Source: Mycolicibacterium malmesburyense (GTDB lineage Bacteria; Actinomycetota; Actinomycetes; Mycobacteriales; Mycobacteriaceae). Taken from it: a stretch of 27,476 nt of DNA. Shown piece after piece: positions 7,944 to 16,694 of this stretch. The notes beneath the pieces were generated by a model. The model saw only the letters and a list, made by a program, of their open reading frames with translations, had not been told where the DNA came from and made no database searches. The position numbers and the translations under genes were made by a program. Location: NCBI RefSeq assembly GCF_001050015.1, contig NZ_CVTB01000286.1, positions 1 to 27,476 of the forward strand, in the 5' to 3' direction. Numbering within the stretch: the stretch's first letter is position 1; each line of letters begins with the position of its first letter.

Positions 7944-10523
7944 GTGGCTCTGAACCCTCAGCGCGGCTCCGATCTGCCCAGTCCGGTGATTCCACCGAAG
8001 CCCGATCACCCCAGTCCTGCCGCTGTGCGGCGGGTGTTGCGACGTGCCCGCGACGGGGTGGCGCTCAACGTCGACGAGGCCGCGATCGCGATGACCGCCC
8101 GCGGTGACGACCTCGCCGACCTGTGCGCCAGCGCCTCCCGGGTGCGCGATGCGGGGCTCGAAGCGGCGGGACGGCGCGGGCCGTCGGGACGGCTCCCCGT
8201 CAGCTACTCGCGGAAAGTCTTCATCCCGGTCACCCATCTGTGCCGCGACACGTGTCACTACTGCACGTTCGTCACGGTCCCGGGCCGGCTGCGCGCCCAG
8301 GGCGTGGGCATGTACATGGAGCCCGACGAGATCCTCGACGTCGCGCGGCGCGGTGCGGAATTGGGTTGTAAGGAAGCGTTGTTCACGCTCGGCGACCGCC
8401 CCGAGGCGCGGTGGGACGAGGCGCGTCAGTGGCTCGACGAACGGGGCTACGACTCGACGTTGGACTACGTGCGCGCGATGGCGATCCGCGTGCTCGAAGA
8501 GACCGGGCTGCTGCCGCACCTGAATCCCGGCGTCATGAGTTGGTCGGAGCTCTCCCGGCTCAAGCCGGTCGCGCCGTCGATGGGAATGATGCTCGAGACC
8601 ACCTCGCGACGGCTGTTCGAGACGAAGGGGCTGGCGCATTACGGCAGCCCGGACAAGGACCCCGAGGTACGGCTGCGGACGTTAGCCGACGCGGGCCGGC
8701 TGTCGATCCCGTTCACCACGGGCCTGCTCGTCGGGATCGGCGAGACGCTCCACGAACGCGCCGAGACCATTCACGCGATCCGCCGGTCGCACAAGGAGTT
8801 CGGGCACGTCCAGGAAGTGATCGTGCAGAACTTCCGGGCGAAGGATCACACCGCGATGGCCTCGTCACCCGATGCGGATTTCGCGGATTTCCTGGCGACG
8901 ATCGCGGTCACCCGTCTGGTGATGGGCCCCAAGATGCGGATCCAGGCGCCCCCGAACCTGGTGTCGCGCAGCGAGTGCCTGGCGTTGGTCGGCGCGGGTG
9001 TCGACGACTGGGGCGGCGTGTCTCCGCTGACCCCCGACCACGTCAACCCCGAGCGGCCGTGGCCGGCGCTCGACGAGCTGGCTGCGGTGACCGCCGACGC
9101 CGGCTACGACCTGACGCAGCGGCTCACCGCACAGCCGCAGTACGTGCAGGCGGGTGCGGCGTGGATCGACCCGCGAGTGCGCGGGCACGTGGACGCGCTG
9201 GCGGACCCCGACACCGGCTTCGCGCTGGACGTCAACCCGACCGGCCGGCCGTGGCAGGAGCCCGATGAGGCGTCGGAGTCGTTGGGCCGCACCGATCTTC
9301 ACTCGGCGATCGACGACGCGGGACGGCTCACCGAGACGCGCAGCGATCTGGACAGCGCGTTCGGTGACTGGGAGTCGATCCGCGAGAAGATCTCCGAACT
9401 CGCGGCCAGGGCGCCCGAACGCATCGACACCGACGTGCTGGCCGCGTTGCGCGCCGCCGAACGCGATCCGGCCGGGCTCTCGGACGACGAGTACCTGGCG
9501 CTGGCGTGCGCCGATGGTCCCGCCCTGGACGCGGTTGCCGCGCTTGCCGATTCGCTGCGCCGCGACGCCGTCGGCGATGACGTGACCTTCGTCGTCAACC
9601 GCAACATCAACTTCACCAACATCTGCTACACCGGCTGCCGGTTCTGTGCGTTCGCGCAGCGGAAGGGCGACGCCGACGCGTACTCGCTGTCGGTCGACGA
9701 GGTCGCCGACCGGGCGTGGGAGGCGCACGTCGCCGGCGCCACCGAGGTGTGCATGCAGGGCGGCATCGATCCCGAACTACCCGTCACCGGCTACGCCGAT
9801 CTGGTGCGCGCCGTGACGAAGCGGGTGCCGTCGATGCACGTACACGCGTTCTCCCCGATGGAGATCGCCAATGGCGTCACCCGCAGCGGACTCTCGATCC
9901 GCGAGTGGTTGACGTCGCTGCGCGAGGCGGGGTTGGGCAGCATCCCGGGCACGGCCGCGGAGATCCTCGACGACGAGGTGCGCTGGGTGCTGACGAAGGG
10001 CAAGCTGCCGACGTCGATGTGGATCGAGGTCGTGACGACCGCCCACGAGGTCGGGCTGCGGTCCAGTTCGACGATGATGTACGGGCACGTCGACCAACCG
10101 CGGCACTGGGTGGGCCATCTGCGCGTGCTGCGCGAGATCCAAGACCGCACGGGCGGTTTCACCGAGTTCGTGCCGCTGCCGTTCGTGCACCAGAGTTCGC
10201 CGCTGTACCTGGCGGGCGGCGCCCGGCCGGGCCCGACGCATCGCGACAACCGTGCCGTGCACGCGCTCGCGCGAATCATGTTGCACGGCCGGATCTCCAA
10301 CATCCAGACCAGCTGGGTCAAGCTCGGCGTCGAGCGCACGCAGGTAATGCTCAACGGCGGCGCCAACGACCTCGGCGGCACGCTGATGGAGGAGACGATC
10401 TCGCGGATGGCCGGTTCGGAGTTCGGCTCCTACAAGACCGTCGAGGAACTCGTCTCGATCGCCGAGGGAATCGGACGCCCGGCGCGCCAGCGTTCGACGA
10501 CCTACACCCCGCTGGCGGCCTGA
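7944..10523 (+). CDS. fbiC: FbiC, bifunctional FO synthase (CofG-CofH fusion) of coenzyme F420
   Basis: An 859-residue fusion of two radical SAM enzymes. It makes FO, the deazaflavin chromophore of F420, from tyrosine and 5-amino-6-ribitylamino-uracil. The N-terminal CofG half has its [4Fe-4S] motif at C100-x3-C104-x2-C107 (CRDTCHYC). The CofH half has the second at C561-x3-C565-x2-C568 (CYTGCRFC). Length and both halves agree with the M. tuberculosis enzyme as I recall it. GTG 7944 follows immediately after an AGGGGAG, which is closer than ideal, so a start a few codons downstream (for example GTG 7986) is possible; the first 15 residues are poorly conserved. The gene ends 11 bp before the convergent secreted-protein gene. 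Confidence 0.96.
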   Translation: MALNPQRGSDLPSPVIPPKPDHPSPAAVRRVLRRARDGVALNVDEAAIAMTARGDDLADLCASASRVRDAGLEAAGRRGPSGRLPVSYSRKVFIPVTHLCRDTCHYCTFVTVPGRLRAQGVGMYMEPDEILDVARRGAELGCKEALFTLGDRPEARWDEARQWLDERGYDSTLDYVRAMAIRVLEETGLLPHLNPGVMSWSELSRLKPVAPSMGMMLETTSRRLFETKGLAHYGSPDKDPEVRLRTLADAGRLSIPFTTGLLVGIGETLHERAETIHAIRRSHKEFGHVQEVIVQNFRAKDHTAMASSPDADFADFLATIAVTRLVMGPKMRIQAPPNLVSRSECLALVGAGVDDWGGVSPLTPDHVNPERPWPALDELAAVTADAGYDLTQRLTAQPQYVQAGAAWIDPRVRGHVDALADPDTGFALDVNPTGRPWQEPDEASESLGRTDLHSAIDDAGRLTETRSDLDSAFGDWESIREKISELAARAPERIDTDVLAALRAAERDPAGLSDDEYLALACADGPALDAVAALADSLRRDAVGDDVTFVVNRNINFTNICYTGCRFCAFAQRKGDADAYSLSVDEVADRAWEAHVAGATEVCMQGGIDPELPVTGYADLVRAVTKRVPSMHVHAFSPMEIANGVTRSGLSIREWLTSLREAGLGSIPGTAAEILDDEVRWVLTKGKLPTSMWIEVVTTAHEVGLRSSSTMMYGHVDQPRHWVGHLRVLREIQDRTGGFTEFVPLPFVHQSSPLYLAGGARPGPTHRDNRAVHALARIMLHGRISNIQTSWVKLGVERTQVMLNGGANDLGGTLMEETISRMAGSEFGSYKTVEELVSIAEGIGRPARQRSTTYTPLAA

Positions 10524-10534
10524 GCCGGCGGCCG

Positions 10535-10941
10535 TCAGTCGACGGCCAGGCAGCTCACCTCGTCACCGGAGCCGGCGGTGCCCTCGTCCTCGATCACGAC
10601 GCGGCCCGTCGCATCCTCGACGACCCGGCAGAACACGCTCGTGCCCCACAGCGGGTTCGGCTTCACCCCGACGTGTGCGGGCGCGCCGGCCGGCACCACG
10701 TGGTGGAAGCTCTTCGGGGCGGGATCGCCGATGTTGCACTGGTTCTCGGGGCGGGTACCGCCGTTGACGTCGGCGACGTCGACCGCGATGCAGCTCGGCG
10801 GCGTCCAGGAGAGTTCGGTGGTGTAGCTGCGCTCGATCCAGACGGGATCTTGCGCACCCGCGGCCGGGGCGCCGAGGTCGCGAGCGCGGCCGCCGCGACT
10901 CCACACGTCAATGCCAGGAATGTCTTTCGGTTCTTGATCAC
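10535..10941 (-). CDS. Secreted Cys-containing protein, MmpS-like, with an apparent frameshift
   Basis: Two overlapping frames each hold half of a sensible exported protein. From GTG 10941 one frame encodes a clear signal peptide (MIKNRKTFLALTCGVAAAAL, then ATSA). The mature part, including DPVWIERSYTTELSW, a cysteine after TPPS, and the end GDEVSCLAVD, lies in the other frame. Adding one C to the CCCC run near 10883 would join them as ATSAPPAAGAQDPVW. In the sequence as given, the intact frame can start at ATG 10948 but then lacks a signal peptide. The C-terminal pattern FCRVV...GRVV...VSC resembles the beta-sandwich end of MmpS-type accessory proteins; that likeness is tentative. It is either a recent null allele or a homopolymer sequencing error. 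Confidence 0.55.
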
Positions 10942-11126
10942 CGTCCATTGGTACCGTGAAGAGGGGCGTGCTCGTCAAGTCGGATGTGGCGCAATCGATT
11001 TCGTGACAGTTGCCCACTGTTCAGCGCTGCAAACGGGTGCCGATAACCGATGCGGAGACGAACAGCCCGACAGGCCCCACGGCGGTTAACTCGGCGAACG
11101 CACCGAGCATCGTCGTCCCGTAACCG

Positions 11127-11738
11127 TCAGGTCTTCAGCTGCAGTCGTGGTGGTGTCTCGTCGGGCACCACCACCGCGATGGCCGATTCGAGAAGCCAGA
11201 ACACCACCGTCGACACCAAGATCGCCAGCGCCGGAACCACGACGACCGGCACCGCGACGAGCAGCACCAGAAGCGCCGCGCCCGGCAGGTCCTTCCACCA
11301 CCCGGCACCGCCCCTGCCCTGCAGGATCGCCGACAGCCGCACCGTCGCCCAGATGATCCAGCGCCGCAACAGGCTCACGCCGTCGCGCTGCATCTGGAGG
11401 CGGAAGCGGTAATCGGCGGCCCGGCGGTCGCAGCCGGTCCGCTCGGGGAAGCGCCACAGATAGTCGTGAAGGACGGCCGCCCGCGCGTAGCGCCCCGCGC
11501 GAGGGACGAACCAGGCGACCACGCCGGGCACCGACACCAGATCCGTCGGGAAGTCGGCGCAAACCTCGAACGCCGCGTTCGGCCCCTCGAACCCGAGCGG
11601 CTGCGTGGTGCGCCACTCGTCCCACGCACTCTCCTTGAAGACCCGCTTGGCGGCGCGCACGGCCTCGAGTTCGGCCGCGGTCAGTTGACGGACATGCAGG
11701 ACGGCCGTCTCGTCGACGGGCGGTGCGCAACGTTCCAT
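11127..11738 (-). CDS. DUF1353-domain protein with hydrophobic C-terminal tail
   Basis: About 203 residues. The middle has the DUF1353 pattern: VSVPGVVAWFVPRAGRY, then AAVLHDYLW and a later AADYRF, with a conserved His-Asp. DUF1353 is found in phage and bacterial genomes and its function is not established. The last 60 residues hold a long hydrophobic region, probably two membrane spans, so the domain is likely tethered at the membrane. ATG 11738 was chosen because the sequence upstream (from ATG 11822) is Pro/Cys-rich and unlike the domain; the earlier start remains possible. Its neighbours, the secreted protein and fdxC, do not suggest a function. No phage genes surround it. Confidence 0.65.
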   Translation of the reverse strand: MERCAPPVDETAVLHVRQLTAAELEAVRAAKRVFKESAWDEWRTTQPLGFEGPNAAFEVCADFPTDLVSVPGVVAWFVPRAGRYARAAVLHDYLWRFPERTGCDRRAADYRFRLQMQRDGVSLLRRWIIWATVRLSAILQGRGGAGWWKDLPGAALLVLLVAVPVVVVPALAILVSTVVFWLLESAIAVVVPDETPPRLQLKT

Positions 11739-11841
11739 CTCGCAGGTATAGCAAGGGGCGCCGGCCGGAGCGAACAACCGAACCGGTACAGAGGGGTGTC
11801 TGCTAGGCAGCTGTATGTGCAACGTTTAGTATCAGTAACCA

Positions 11842-11868
11842 CGCGCAACCCCTAAACCGGGTTGCGCG
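11842..11868. promoter_or_regulatory. Perfect 10-bp inverted repeat upstream of the ferredoxin gene
   Basis: CGCGCAACCC (11842-11851) and GGGTTGCGCG (11859-11868) are exact reverse complements separated by 7 nt (CTAAACC). The element lies in the 236-bp gap between the divergent DUF1353 and ferredoxin genes, about 106 bp before the ferredoxin start. It looks like an operator for a dimeric regulator, or a hairpin near the 5' end of a DUF1353 transcript. Confidence 0.45.
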
Positions 11869-11913
11869 CGAAGTTAGGGCACACTGAGACGATCGTCCAA
11901 GTAGGCGCTGGGA

Positions 11914-11919
11914 TACTTT
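11914..11919 (+). promoter_or_regulatory. Candidate -10 element for fdxC
   Basis: TACTTT matches TANNNT and would place the transcript start near 11926, leaving a leader of about 48 nt before the ferredoxin GTG. No good -35 is present at the right distance, so the call is weak. Confidence 0.3.
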
Positions 11920-11974
11920 CGCAGACCAGCAGCCCCACTGGACAGGAGATCGAGGAGACCTTGAGGAGTACACG

Positions 11975-12298
11975 GTGACGTACACGATTGCCGAACCTTG
12001 CGTCGACATCAAGGACAAGGCCTGCATCGAGGAATGCCCTGTCGACTGCATCTACGAGGGCGCCCGAATGCTGTACATCCACCCCGACGAGTGTGTGGAC
12101 TGTGGGGCGTGCGAACCGGTGTGCCCGGTCGAGGCCATCTACTACGAGGACGATGTGCCAGACCAGTGGAGCCAGTACACCCAGATCAATGCCGACTTCT
12201 TCACCGAACTCGGTTCGCCGGGCGGCGCGTCCAAGGTGGGCATGACCGAGAACGATCCCCAGGTGGTGAAGGATCTACCGCCGCAAGGTGAGGACTGA
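11975..12298 (+). CDS. fdxC: 7Fe-8S ferredoxin, FdxC-like
   Basis: A 107-residue ferredoxin of the seven-iron type. The N-terminal half has C9-x7-C17-x3-C21-P, and the second has C-x2-C-x2-C-x3-C-P (CVDCGACEPVCP), which together bind one [3Fe-4S] and one [4Fe-4S] cluster. An acidic, less conserved tail follows. It is a soluble electron carrier; in mycobacteria this position corresponds to the fdxC gene upstream of the Rv1178 aminotransferase. Start GTG 11975 has a GAGGAG ribosome binding site 7 nt upstream. The stop TGA (12296-12298) falls where an overlapping ATG of the next gene would be expected, suggesting translational coupling. A redox partner is not identifiable from the window. Confidence 0.93.
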   Translation: MTYTIAEPCVDIKDKACIEECPVDCIYEGARMLYIHPDECVDCGACEPVCPVEAIYYEDDVPDQWSQYTQINADFFTELGSPGGASKVGMTENDPQVVKDLPPQGED

Positions 12299-13416
12299 TA
12301 ACGGCTCACGCACGGCTCCGTAGACGCGTCAGCGCGTCGCTGCCCGCATTTCCCTGGGACACCCTGGCCGACGTGACTGCGCTTGCCCGCGCGCATCCGG
12401 ACGGCATCGTCGACCTGTCCGTGGGCACCCCCGTCGACCCGGTGGCGCCCGTCATCCGCGAGGCACTCGCGGCGGCCAGCGCGTCACCCGGCTATCCGAC
12501 GACCGCGGGTACCCCCGCGCTGCGGGAGGCCGCGGTCGGCGCGCTCGCGCGCCGCTACGGCATCTCCGACCTCTCGCCCGACGCGGTGTTGCCGGCGATC
12601 GGCACCAAGGAGCTCATCGCCTGGCTGCCGACATTGTTGGGCCTGGGGCCCGACGACGCCGTGGTCGCGCCCGAGCTGGCGTATCCGACGTACGACGTGG
12701 GCGCGCGGCTGGCGGGCGCGCAGATCGTGCGGGCCGATTCCCTGACCCAGCTCGGCCCGCAGAGCCCGGCCCTGGTGTATCTGAACTCGCCGAGCAACCC
12801 GACGGGCAAGGTGCTCGGCATCGACCACCTGCGCAAGGTGGTCGGCTGGGCGCGCGAGCGCGGGGTCCTGGTCGCCTCCGACGAGTGCTACCTCGGGCTG
12901 GGTTGGGACACCGAACCGGTGTCGGTGCTGCATCCGTCGGTCTGCGACGGTGACCACACCGGGTTGCTGGCCTTGCATTCGCTGTCGAAGACGTCGTCAC
13001 TGGCCGGATACCGGGCCGGCTTCGTCGCGGGTGACCCGACCGTGGTCGCGGAATTGCTGGCCGTGCGCAAACACGCCGGGATGATGGTGCCCACACCGGT
13101 GCAGGCCGCGATGGTCGCCGCGCTCGACGACGACGAGCATGAACGCGAACAGCGGGCGCGATACGCCAGACGGCGCGAAATCCTGCTTCCCGCCGTGCGT
13201 TCGGCGGGCTTGACCGTCGAGGACTCCGAGGCCGGGTTGTATCTGTGGGCGACCCGCGGTGAGCCCTGCCGCGACACAGCCGCCTGGCTTGCGCGGCTTG
13301 GCATCCTCGTCGCCCCTGGCGAGTTCTACGGCGCCCGCGGGACCAAACACGTGCGCATCGCGTTGACGGCGACCGACGAGCGGATCGTCGCCGCGGCGCA
13401 GCGTCTTTCGGCCTAG
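12298..13416 (+). CDS. dapC: DapC-like N-succinyldiaminopimelate aminotransferase
   Basis: A class I/II PLP-dependent aminotransferase. The PLP lysine lies in HSLSKTSSLAGYR, with NSPSNPTGKV and SDECYLGLGW as further family motifs. In actinobacteria this clade converts N-succinyl-2-amino-6-ketopimelate to N-succinyl-LL-diaminopimelate, between DapD and DapE, both also in this window. The first standard start is GTG 12373, but conserved family residues (SASLPAFPWDTLAD) are encoded upstream of it in the same frame. The frame is open from 12292 with no ATG, GTG or TTG. An ATA at 12298 stands where a TGATG overlap with the fdxC stop would be expected and has AAGGTGAGG just upstream, so I extend to it. 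The stop overlaps the convergent regulator gene through a shared CTAG. Confidence 0.8.
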   Translation: MTAHARLRRRVSASLPAFPWDTLADVTALARAHPDGIVDLSVGTPVDPVAPVIREALAAASASPGYPTTAGTPALREAAVGALARRYGISDLSPDAVLPAIGTKELIAWLPTLLGLGPDDAVVAPELAYPTYDVGARLAGAQIVRADSLTQLGPQSPALVYLNSPSNPTGKVLGIDHLRKVVGWARERGVLVASDECYLGLGWDTEPVSVLHPSVCDGDHTGLLALHSLSKTSSLAGYRAGFVAGDPTVVAELLAVRKHAGMMVPTPVQAAMVAALDDDEHEREQRARYARRREILLPAVRSAGLTVEDSEAGLYLWATRGEPCRDTAAWLARLGILVAPGEFYGARGTKHVRIALTATDERIVAAAQRLSA

Positions 13417-14975
13417 GGCTCGGTCGCGCGTAACCCGAGCGCGAGCACCAGCCGGTCGTCGGGATCGGTCAGCGACGTCGACAGCAGCTTCTCGATGCGA
13501 CGGATGCGGTAGCGCACGGTGTTCGGATGCACATGCAACCGGTGGGCCACCGCGGCGATGTCACCGAAACCGTCGAGGTAGGCCCCCAGTGTCTCGGCGA
13601 GCACCGGATCCTGTTCGCGCAGTTGCCGTATTCGCGGATCGACCAGGCGCGGGCCCATGCGGGACACGATCTCGTCGAGGAGCACGGTGGTTCGCGCGTC
13701 GTCGAGCGACGCGACATCTCCGATGGCGCCGGGATGCCGCTGCGCGCTGTCGAAAGCGCGGTCCACCTCCGAACGCGCGTTCGCGGCGGCCGCGAGTCCC
13801 GCGATCGGGGCGGCGACGACGGCCCGCAGCGAGAGGCCCAGTTCGCGGTCCAGCGTCGCCACCACACCGCGTACCCAGGACATCACCGACGACGGTGCAC
13901 CGATCTTGGGTAGCAGCACATAGACCCGGCCGTCGCTCGAGGCGATCTGCGCATCGGCTCGAAAGGCGCTGGCGCTCAGTGCGATCACGCTCGCAGGCGC
14001 GACGCCCCGTGAATCGGCGAACCCGATGAGCGCGGCACGACCGTCGGCCTTCATCCCGAGCTCGCGCGCGAGTGTGGCGACATCGGCGGCCTCACCCGTC
14101 AGGCCGAGCAATTCCTGCACCTGGCGCGCCTGCGCCGACGGTGAGGCCGACAGCCGCGACATGATCCTGGCCGCCAACACCGCGCCGCCCCGCAACACGT
14201 CCTCGGCATCGTCGGCCAGTGAGGCCGAACCCTGTTGCAGCCAAATGGTTCCCGCGAACCGGTCGGGAAGATGGATGCCGACAGCCAGGCGTGGCCGCAA
14301 ACCGAGCTCCGGCCGTTCCGCGACACGCACGACATCGGTGCCCGAGCGCAGGGCGTCGAAGATGCCCCACTGCGCGATCCACGCGAGGTGCTCGGGTGGG
14401 CCGGCGCGGCCGAGAATGGTCAACCGGCGCAGTTCGTCGGCCTCGACGCTGGACGCCGAGTAGGCCAGCACGTGGGAATCCTCGTCCTCGATGCTGATCA
14501 TGCCGCGGGTGCGGTCGGCGATCGACTGCGCGAGCCCGAACAGGTCGGTGCCCGGATCGTGATGCGGGTCGCCGTGGTCGCGGTGGTGGTCGAAGGCGTG
14601 GTTCACCAACTTGTACAGCGACTCCCAGCGCGCCTGCGGTTCGACGGCCACCACCGCGGTGCCCAACGCGACCGCGCGCTCGACGGCGGCAGGGGACGGG
14701 TGTTTGACGAAGATCGCCGCGGGCGCCCGGCCGGTGCCCGCGAACTGCTGCTCGAGCCACCGCACCGCCTCGGTGTCCTCGACGCCGAGCAGGAAGAACA
14801 GGTCCGCCGAACCGGGACCGACGGCCAGGCCCAGCCGAACGTCGTCGGCGTCGACCAGGGCCACCGACGCGACGGGCATGTCCAGCCCGCGCGGCGCCTC
14901 GACCAGCGTCACCATCGTGCGGTCGAGCGCCAGCAGCAGGCGGCCCAGCCCGAGTCCGGCGGTCCGTGGTTCCAT
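13413..14975 (-). CDS. pruC: PucR-family transcriptional regulator of proline catabolism (PruC-like)
   Basis: A 520-residue regulator with a long sensory N-terminal region, a GGDEF-like middle section as in CdaR/PucR proteins, and a C-terminal helix-turn-helix of the PucR type (AHRLHVHPNTVRYRIRRIE). It is divergent from the proline genes with 93 bp between starts. In M. smegmatis an equivalent regulator, PruC, activates the proline utilisation genes, so activation of pruA-pruB by proline is the likely role here. ATG 14975 has an AAAGGGG ribosome binding site 6 nt upstream. A TATAGT -10 (14999-15004, minus) lies beside repeated TGTCGGATC-like sites, which suggests autoregulation. The name is inferred from position and family. 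Confidence 0.85.
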   Translation of the reverse strand: MEPRTAGLGLGRLLLALDRTMVTLVEAPRGLDMPVASVALVDADDVRLGLAVGPGSADLFFLLGVEDTEAVRWLEQQFAGTGRAPAAIFVKHPSPAAVERAVALGTAVVAVEPQARWESLYKLVNHAFDHHRDHGDPHHDPGTDLFGLAQSIADRTRGMISIEDEDSHVLAYSASSVEADELRRLTILGRAGPPEHLAWIAQWGIFDALRSGTDVVRVAERPELGLRPRLAVGIHLPDRFAGTIWLQQGSASLADDAEDVLRGGAVLAARIMSRLSASPSAQARQVQELLGLTGEAADVATLARELGMKADGRAALIGFADSRGVAPASVIALSASAFRADAQIASSDGRVYVLLPKIGAPSSVMSWVRGVVATLDRELGLSLRAVVAAPIAGLAAAANARSEVDRAFDSAQRHPGAIGDVASLDDARTTVLLDEIVSRMGPRLVDPRIRQLREQDPVLAETLGAYLDGFGDIAAVAHRLHVHPNTVRYRIRRIEKLLSTSLTDPDDRLVLALGLRATEP

Positions 14976-14986
14976 CGCACGCCCCT

Positions 14987-15056
14987 TTGTCTGATCCGAC
15001 TATAGATCGCGGGTGCCATTGTCGGATCGGCCATCGGAATCCGTGTCGGAACCGAG
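14987..15056. promoter_or_regulatory. Candidate PruC operator region: three repeats and an inverted repeat
   Basis: Three related 14-mers lie in the same orientation: TTGTCTGATCCGAC (14987-15000), TTGTCGGATCGGCC (15019-15032) and GTGTCGGAACCGAG (15043-15056). Their starts are 32 and 24 bp apart. In addition GATCCGAC (14993-15000) and GTCGGATC (15021-15028) are an exact 8-bp inverted repeat with a 20-bp spacer that encloses the regulator's -10. The layout fits an activator site for pruA combined with autorepression of the regulator. Confidence 0.5.
14999..15004 (-). promoter_or_regulatory. Candidate -10 for the PucR-family regulator gene
   Basis: Minus-strand TATAGT fits the SigA-type TANNNT consensus and lies 23 nt before the ATG at 14975, with a ribosome binding site between. 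A CCGACA, 15 nt upstream, is a possible weak -35. Confidence 0.5.
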
Positions 15057-15068
15057 CATCATTTCGCC

Positions 15069-16694
15069 ATGGATGCCATCACTGACGTGCCTCTTCCGAC
15101 GAACGAACCGGTCCACGACTATGTGCCCGGCTCGGGTGAACGCACCCGGCTCCTCGAAGCGCTGAGCACCGCCGCCACCGAACCCGTCGATTTGCCCCAT
15201 GTCATCGGCGGCCGCCACCGCATGGGCGATGGCGACCGAATCGACGCGGTGCAGCCACACCGTCATTCGCAGCGGCTGGGCACATTCACCAACGCCACCC
15301 ACGCCGACGCCGCCGCCGCCGTCGAGGCCGCGATGGCCGCCAAGGCCGAGTGGGAGGCGACCCCGTTCGACCAACGCGCCGCGGTCTTCCTGCGCGCGGC
15401 CGACCTGCTCGCGGGCCCCTGGCGCGAAAAGCTGTGCGCCGCGACCATGCTCGGCCAGTCCAAGTCGGCGTATCAGGCCGAGATCGACGCCGCCTGCGAA
15501 CTCATCGACTTCTGGCGATTCAACGTCTCGTTCGCTCGTCAGATCCTCGCCCAGCAGCCGATCAGCGTGCGCGGGGTGTGGAACCGCACCGACTACCGGC
15601 CCCTCGACGGGTTCGTGTACGCGATCACCCCGTTCAACTTCACCGCGATCGCGGGAAACCTGCCGACGGCGCCTGCGCTGATGGGCAACACCGTGGTGTG
15701 GAAGCCGTCGCCCACCCAGACCTTCGCGGCCTACCTGACCATGCAGCTGCTGGAACAGGCCGGCCTCCCGCCCGGCGTCATCAACATGCTCACCGGTGAC
15801 GGCGTGGCGGTTTCCGATGTGGCGCTGGCCGATCCACGGCTGGCGGGCATCCACTTCACCGGGTCCACGACGACGTTCCAGCATCTGTGGCGGGAGGTGG
15901 GCGCCAACATCGACCGCTATCACGGCTATCCGCGCCTGGTGGGTGAGACGGGCGGTAAGGACTTCGTCGTCGCGCACGTCAGCGCCCAACCCGATGTGTT
16001 GCGCACCGCGCTGATCCGCGGTGCCTTCGACTATCAGGGCCAGAAGTGCTCGGCGGCGTCGCGGGCGTTCATCGCGCGCTCGGTATGGCGGCAGATGGGC
16101 GACGACTTCCTCTCGGCGACAGGGAAACTGCGCTTCGGCGACGTCACCGACCTGACCAACTTCGGCGGCGCGTTGATCGACGACCGCGCGTTCGCCAAGA
16201 ACGTCAAGGCGATCGAACGCGCGAAGGACGCCCACGTGACCATTGCCGTCGGCGGCGAATACGACGACACGGACGGCTATTTCGTCCGGCCGACGGTGCT
16301 GCTGTCCGACGACCCGGCCGACGAGGCGTTCTGCACCGAGTACTTCGGGCCGATCCTGGCCGTGCACGTCTACCCGGACGACGACTACGACCGCATTCTC
16401 GACATCGTCGACACCGGCGCGAGGTACGCGCTGACCGGCGCGGTGATCGCCGACGACCGCGCGGCCGTGCTGAAGGCCCAGCGGCGGCTGAGGCATGCCG
16501 CGGGCAACTTCTACATCAACGACAAGCCCACCGGCGCCATCGTCGGACAGCAGCCCTTCGGCGGGTCGCGGGCCTCGGGCACCAACGACAAGGCCGGTTC
16601 GCCGCTGAACCTGCTGCGCTGGACGTCGGCGCGGTCGATCAAGGAGACGCTGGTGCCCCCGACCGATCACAACTATCCGCACATGGGGCAGTGA
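15069..16694 (+). CDS. pruA: PruA, L-glutamate gamma-semialdehyde (P5C) dehydrogenase
   Basis: A 541-residue NAD-dependent aldehyde dehydrogenase of the ALDH4 type. It oxidises glutamate semialdehyde, in equilibrium with pyrroline-5-carboxylate, to glutamate. The general base is E293 in LVGETGGKD and the catalytic nucleophile is C327 in QGQKCSAASRAF. The C-terminus has the usual PFGGSRASGTNDKAG segment. ATG 15069 gives the expected family length. The stop codon overlaps the ATG of the proline dehydrogenase gene (TGATG), so the two enzymes of proline catabolism are translationally coupled as separate monofunctional proteins. This pairing avoids release of toxic P5C. Control probably comes from the divergent PucR-family regulator. 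Confidence 0.95.
   Translation: MDAITDVPLPTNEPVHDYVPGSGERTRLLEALSTAATEPVDLPHVIGGRHRMGDGDRIDAVQPHRHSQRLGTFTNATHADAAAAVEAAMAAKAEWEATPFDQRAAVFLRAADLLAGPWREKLCAATMLGQSKSAYQAEIDAACELIDFWRFNVSFARQILAQQPISVRGVWNRTDYRPLDGFVYAITPFNFTAIAGNLPTAPALMGNTVVWKPSPTQTFAAYLTMQLLEQAGLPPGVINMLTGDGVAVSDVALADPRLAGIHFTGSTTTFQHLWREVGANIDRYHGYPRLVGETGGKDFVVAHVSAQPDVLRTALIRGAFDYQGQKCSAASRAFIARSVWRQMGDDFLSATGKLRFGDVTDLTNFGGALIDDRAFAKNVKAIERAKDAHVTIAVGGEYDDTDGYFVRPTVLLSDDPADEAFCTEYFGPILAVHVYPDDDYDRILDIVDTGARYALTGAVIADDRAAVLKAQRRLRHAAGNFYINDKPTGAIVGQQPFGGSRASGTNDKAGSPLNLLRWTSARSIKETLVPPTDHNYPHMGQ

Noticed and set aside
15000..16682. 560-codon open frame antisense to pruA
   Set aside because: Covers a gene with all catalytic residues on the plus strand; the antisense product has no recognisable motif.
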